Positions 63,596-64,000 of a stretch of 64,000 nucleotides of DNA are shown in pieces. Every line of letters begins with the position of its first letter. Within the stretch, counting starts at the first letter, position 1. The stretch lies in NCBI GenBank assembly GCA_040396955.1, contig JBBAWX010000004.1, forward strand, positions 1 to 64,000, in the 5' to 3' direction. The notes under the pieces are model-generated. The model saw only the letters and a list, made by a program, of their open reading frames with translations, searched no databases and was not told where the DNA came from. The translations under genes were made by a program, and so were the position numbers. The DNA is from UBA965 sp040396955 (GTDB lineage: Bacteria > Chloroflexota > Chloroflexia > Chloroflexales > Roseiflexaceae).

Positions 63596-64000
63596 ATGCT
63601 TGCACTTATTTCGGCCGGTTGGGGACCCGGTTGTTTGTCACATGCCGGAATCGCACTCATCAACGATGTGTATCGTGTGGAAACGTTTGCGCTTGACGCA
63701 ATCACACGAGATCAGGTCGGCAAACTTCATTCGTTGTGTCATCATGCTCCGTTGCACAACGAATGGAAAGAATCTGATTTGATTGAAGCAGCCGCACGTG
63801 CACTCAAACTTGCCCAACGTGATGAACGAGCGGCTTTGATTACACCGTCAGGCCCAATAAGTGCCACCATTTGGCCGGTGGTACGCGAAGCGGCTGCCAC
63901 ACTCGGAGTGCCTGTAGTCGTTGCCCATGGGCTTGGATTGGCGGAGTCAATGGCCACGTGTTTGCAACTGCCCGTGCTCCCAACGGTCGACATGCGTGAT
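63596..64000 (+). CDS. Partial CDS, possible tetrapyrrole-methylase-like protein
   Basis: Runs off the window after 135 codons without a stop. It starts MLALISAGWGPGCLSHAG, behind a strong TAAGGAGGG, and contains ALITPSGPISATIWPVV and VPVVVAHGLGLAESMA. The glycine-rich opening and the later strand-turn recall SAM-dependent tetrapyrrole methylase folds (also the N-terminal domain of MazG-like proteins), but the match is weak and incomplete. It lies 12 bases after the GH38-like gene. Confidence 0.5.
   Translation, partial: MLALISAGWGPGCLSHAGIALINDVYRVETFALDAITRDQVGKLHSLCHHAPLHNEWKESDLIEAAARALKLAQRDERAALITPSGPISATIWPVVREAAATLGVPVVVAHGLGLAESMATCLQLPVLPTVDMRD

Overview
The window is about 64 kb of a GC-rich bacterial chromosome with two scaffold gaps of exactly 100 Ns (5096-5195 and 59124-59223), so it probably comes from a draft or metagenome assembly. 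Most genes start at ATG/GTG/TTG with a clear purine-rich ribosome site, and exported proteins carry lipoprotein signals. The enzyme mix (tungsten aldehyde oxidoreductase, split FeoB, many glycoside hydrolases, aldo/keto reductases and enolase-superfamily dehydratases, lipoprotein cytochromes c) fits a heterotrophic Chloroflexota-like bacterium. That taxonomic guess is inference; no rRNA or marker gene is present.

Layout. 0-8 kb: a small membrane protein; an N-carbamoylase/allantoate-type hydrolase; a group II truncated haemoglobin flanked by a 24-bp direct repeat; a diaminopropionate ammonia-lyase coupled to an M20 amidohydrolase; then, across the first gap, FeoA and a FeoB split into separate GTPase and membrane genes. 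7.6-13 kb: a TetR repressor divergent from an ABC efflux permease, ATPase and membrane-fusion lipoprotein, with two palindromic operators between them. 13-19.7 kb: AI-2E-family permease, creatininase-like hydrolase, GNAT acetyltransferase, DsbB/BdbC, a two-gene chromate transporter and two aldo/keto reductases. 19.8-20 kb: a selenocysteine tRNA (anticodon UCA) with its own promoter and terminator. 20-31 kb: a beta-lactamase-like hydrolase and a leftward operon of tungsten aldehyde oxidoreductase, L-fuconate dehydratase, an esterase and a 2-keto-pentenoate-hydratase-like enzyme, followed by oxidoreductases, a dienelactone hydrolase and an isochorismatase-type hydrolase.

31-38.5 kb: a glycoside-utilisation cluster (MFS permease, GH78-like rhamnosidase, small-molecule kinase, TetR regulator with a textbook promoter/operator, GH3 beta-glucosidase). 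38.5-43.1 kb: a decayed patch holding the C-terminal stub of a metal P-type ATPase, an ATP-grasp ligase, an IS256-type transposase relic and an intact ZntA/CadA-type ATPase. 43-51 kb: M20 peptidase, glyoxalase-fold protein, zinc alcohol dehydrogenase, and a tight rightward trio of ADP-ribosylglycohydrolase, sulfatase and ATP-grasp ligase. 51-53.5 kb: a Cys/His-rich membrane protein, two paralogous lipoprotein cytochromes c and a glycosyltransferase. 53.8-56.2 kb: a tandem pair of enolase-superfamily dehydratases. 56-64 kb: an ABC-2 exporter, a Pro-rich beta-propeller lipoprotein (second gap), a GH38-like alpha-mannosidase and a partial gene running off the window.

The main theme is scavenging of carbohydrates (deoxy-sugars, rhamnosides, glucosides, mannosides, sulfated sugars) and nitrogen compounds. 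The observations I rate highest are the AOR-fuconate dehydratase operon, the false M20-FeoA fusion over the gap, the direct repeat around the haemoglobin gene, tRNA-Sec, and the ADP-ribosylglycohydrolase-sulfatase-ATP-grasp trio.
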